Assembly (NCBI GenBank): GCA_036502295.1
Contig: DASXYU010000078.1
Location: 1-8,017, forward strand
Source: DASXYU01 sp036502295
GTDB taxonomy: Bacteria > Actinomycetota > Actinomycetes > Mycobacteriales > Jatrophihabitantaceae
Direction of reading: 5' to 3'
DNA length: 8,017 bases
In this document: piece by piece, positions 6,989-8,017 of the stretch
How the letters are laid out: the number at the start of each line of letters is the position of its first letter
How positions within the stretch are numbered: position 1 is the first letter of the stretch
Notes under the pieces: model-generated
The model's database searches: none
Seen by the model: only the letters and a program-made list of their open reading frames with translations
Told to the model about the DNA's origin: nothing
Program-made: the position numbers and the translations under genes

Positions 6989-7804
6989 GTGTCTCCTAAG
7001 TCGGCGATCCAGGTGAGGGCTGCGGCCAGGACCAGCGCGCCAACACCGGCGCCAGTGGGGAGTCTCGTAGTGGCAGGCTTGAAGTCGTCGCGTGCGTGGT
7101 GGACGGGTCAGGATGGAACGATCCAAATCTACGTCGAGGGCAAGGAGAACTCGCTCAAGATTCCCGCCGACGTAGCGCCCGGCGACATCTTGGACGTCGC
7201 CCCTACGGATGGCGAGTTCATCCTCGTTGCTCCGTCAGACAAAGGAGCAACGGTCTACCGCGGACAGAGCGGAAACTGGAGCAGGCAGCAGCTCGAAGTG
7301 CCATGGGCGCCCGACCTGACGCAATCCGTCAGGTATGCGGAAGTGATCGAGGCTGGTGACCAGACAGAGGTGGCGCTTGAATTGCCGGGCGGCATGACAA
7401 GTGCGTTCACCGTCATGTACACCGCAGCGGCGGGAAATGACTTCACGGAAGAGTTCAGCGCAAACGGTACGCGGTGGACCGCGGTCGCCGTGGACGCGCA
7501 GTCGAAGACGGATCTGTTCGGCGGAGACGCAGGAGGGAATACTGCTTACTGGGTGAGCGATGACGGCCAGACGTGGTCGCCGGTCGCATTGGCCGACGAG
7601 TCGTCGCAACCGTTCACGTTCGGAACCCCGGTCGTCGTCGATGGGCAGTTCAGCGTGCCAGTCACCTACCGGACCGATGACGGTGTCGCTGCTGCGATTG
7701 AGTCCGCCGCAGCTGGAGACAAGTTTGCCGTTGTGGGCACGAGGATCACAGCTTCGGGGCAGACAGGATTCATTGCTGCCCCGTCCAGCGATGGCAAGTC
7801 ATAG
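6989..7804 (+). CDS. Beta-propeller-like protein, probably a truncated or decaying gene
   Basis: The frame encodes 271 residues from GTG 6989 to TAG 7802-7804. From about residue 31 it looks like a WD/BNR-type beta-propeller, with repeated Trp-containing turns: SGNWSRQQL (94-102), SANGTRW (157-163), SDDGQTW (190-196), and an unfinished SSDGKS at 266-271. The seven-residue S-x-(D/N)-G-x-x-W form is an Asp-box-like motif, found in many secreted sialidase-like propellers. Such proteins are usually exported, yet the first 30 residues (Arg/Ala/Pro-rich) contain no signal peptide or membrane helix, and no ribosome binding site precedes GTG 6989. Later GTG codons (7013, 7058, 7070) are no better. 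Third-position bias is weaker than in the genes to the left. The frame continues after the stop, so this is likely the left part of an interrupted gene. Its specific function is unknown; no link to the CIS is evident beyond adjacency. Confidence 0.55.
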   Translation: MSPKSAIQVRAAARTSAPTPAPVGSLVVAGLKSSRAWWTGQDGTIQIYVEGKENSLKIPADVAPGDILDVAPTDGEFILVAPSDKGATVYRGQSGNWSRQQLEVPWAPDLTQSVRYAEVIEAGDQTEVALELPGGMTSAFTVMYTAAAGNDFTEEFSANGTRWTAVAVDAQSKTDLFGGDAGGNTAYWVSDDGQTWSPVALADESSQPFTFGTPVVVDGQFSVPVTYRTDDGVAAAIESAAAGDKFAVVGTRITASGQTGFIAAPSSDGKS

Positions 7805-8017
7805 TGGGCACGGGAGGGGTTGCACGGCGAGTCGTTCCACGCATCGGCCACTGCCGAGCAGTGGTCGAGCGTCGAGCCGACCAGCTGGGTTGGTTCTGCC
7901 GTGGGCGTGTCAGTCCAGTCGGACTCTAAGGCGATTGTGCAGACGTCAGAGTCGAGCTGCGCGGTAGACAAGTCGGAGTGCCAGAGTTCGTCGCACTTGC
8001 TGCTTACGACCGATAGG
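7805..8017 (+). pseudogene. In-frame continuation of the propeller gene after an amber codon (runs off the window)
   Basis: The 71 codons after TAG 7802-7804, in the same frame as the upstream propeller gene, contain no stop and read like more of the same protein. They begin WAREG, then include SATAEQWSSVEPTSWVGSAV, an alternation of strands with two Cys residues (SCAVDKSEC), and end LLLTTDR at the window edge, which resembles the beginning of another Asp-box. Reading the TAG as Trp (TGG) or removing it would complete the motif S-S-D-G-K-S-W. The simplest reading is a nonsense mutation or a three-base insertion in a formerly continuous gene; a sequencing error or stop readthrough are alternatives. 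The tract would be left out of any ordinary gene call because it lacks its own well-placed start. Confidence 0.55.

Noticed and set aside
6983..6998. Inverted repeat TAGGA-CGTGTC-TCCTA as a terminator or operator
   Set aside because: A five-base stem with a six-base loop and no T-run is too weak to be an intrinsic terminator, and such short repeats occur by chance.
1..8017. tRNA, rRNA, CRISPR array or riboswitch
   Set aside because: No cloverleaf, regular repeat-spacer pattern or recognisable RNA element was seen on either strand; almost all of the window is protein-coding or decayed coding sequence.

Overview
The window is a high-G+C stretch (about two thirds G+C by eye, with codons ending mostly in C or G) that looks like an actinobacterial chromosome. 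Family-level resemblances suggest an actinobacterium, but I cannot name the genus. Positions 1-6962 are one tightly packed, plus-strand operon encoding the spike and baseplate half of a contractile injection system (CIS) of the extracellular/actinobacterial type. These are phage-tail-like machines related to Afp, PVC and the Streptomyces CIS.

Layout, left to right: (1) 12-824, a disordered Ala/Pro-rich protein with repeated (L/I)RR motifs and a C-terminal helix, sitting where Afp6/Pvc6 usually lies; (2) 824-1483, a LysM-bearing Afp7-type tube/spike adaptor; (3) 1487-3286, a VgrG-like central spike; (4) 3283-3729, a gp25-like baseplate wedge protein that needs a TTG start; (5) 3757-5709, a J-type (Afp11-like) baseplate wedge protein; (6) 5717-6310, a P2 gpI/Afp12-like baseplate protein; (7) 6303-6962, a tail-anchored membrane protein with two zinc ribbons. 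The spacings are 1-base overlap, 3-base gap, 4-base overlap, 27-base gap, 7-base gap and 8-base overlap, so the seven genes are very probably co-transcribed and partly translationally coupled. No promoter or convincing terminator is visible. Sheath, inner tube, cap, AAA+ ATPase, tape measure and fibre genes are not here and are presumably upstream.

The logic of the set is that LysM protein, spike, gp25, J and I proteins build the hub, spike and wedges from which tube and sheath polymerise. The zinc-ribbon/transmembrane protein is not a conventional tail component. It could tie the machine to the inner face of the cytoplasmic membrane, which would fit actinobacterial CISs that work from inside the cell.

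From 6963 onward the character changes: coding bias is weaker, there is no obvious ribosome binding site, and a beta-propeller-like gene (6989-7804) ends at an in-frame TAG. The same reading frame stays open to the window end and still looks like the same protein. The TAG falls where a Trp of an Asp-box-like motif is expected. The 5' end of this gene lacks a signal peptide and overlaps a short antisense reading frame that could be the tail of a transposase. This right-hand part is best read as the edge of the CIS locus next to a decaying gene.
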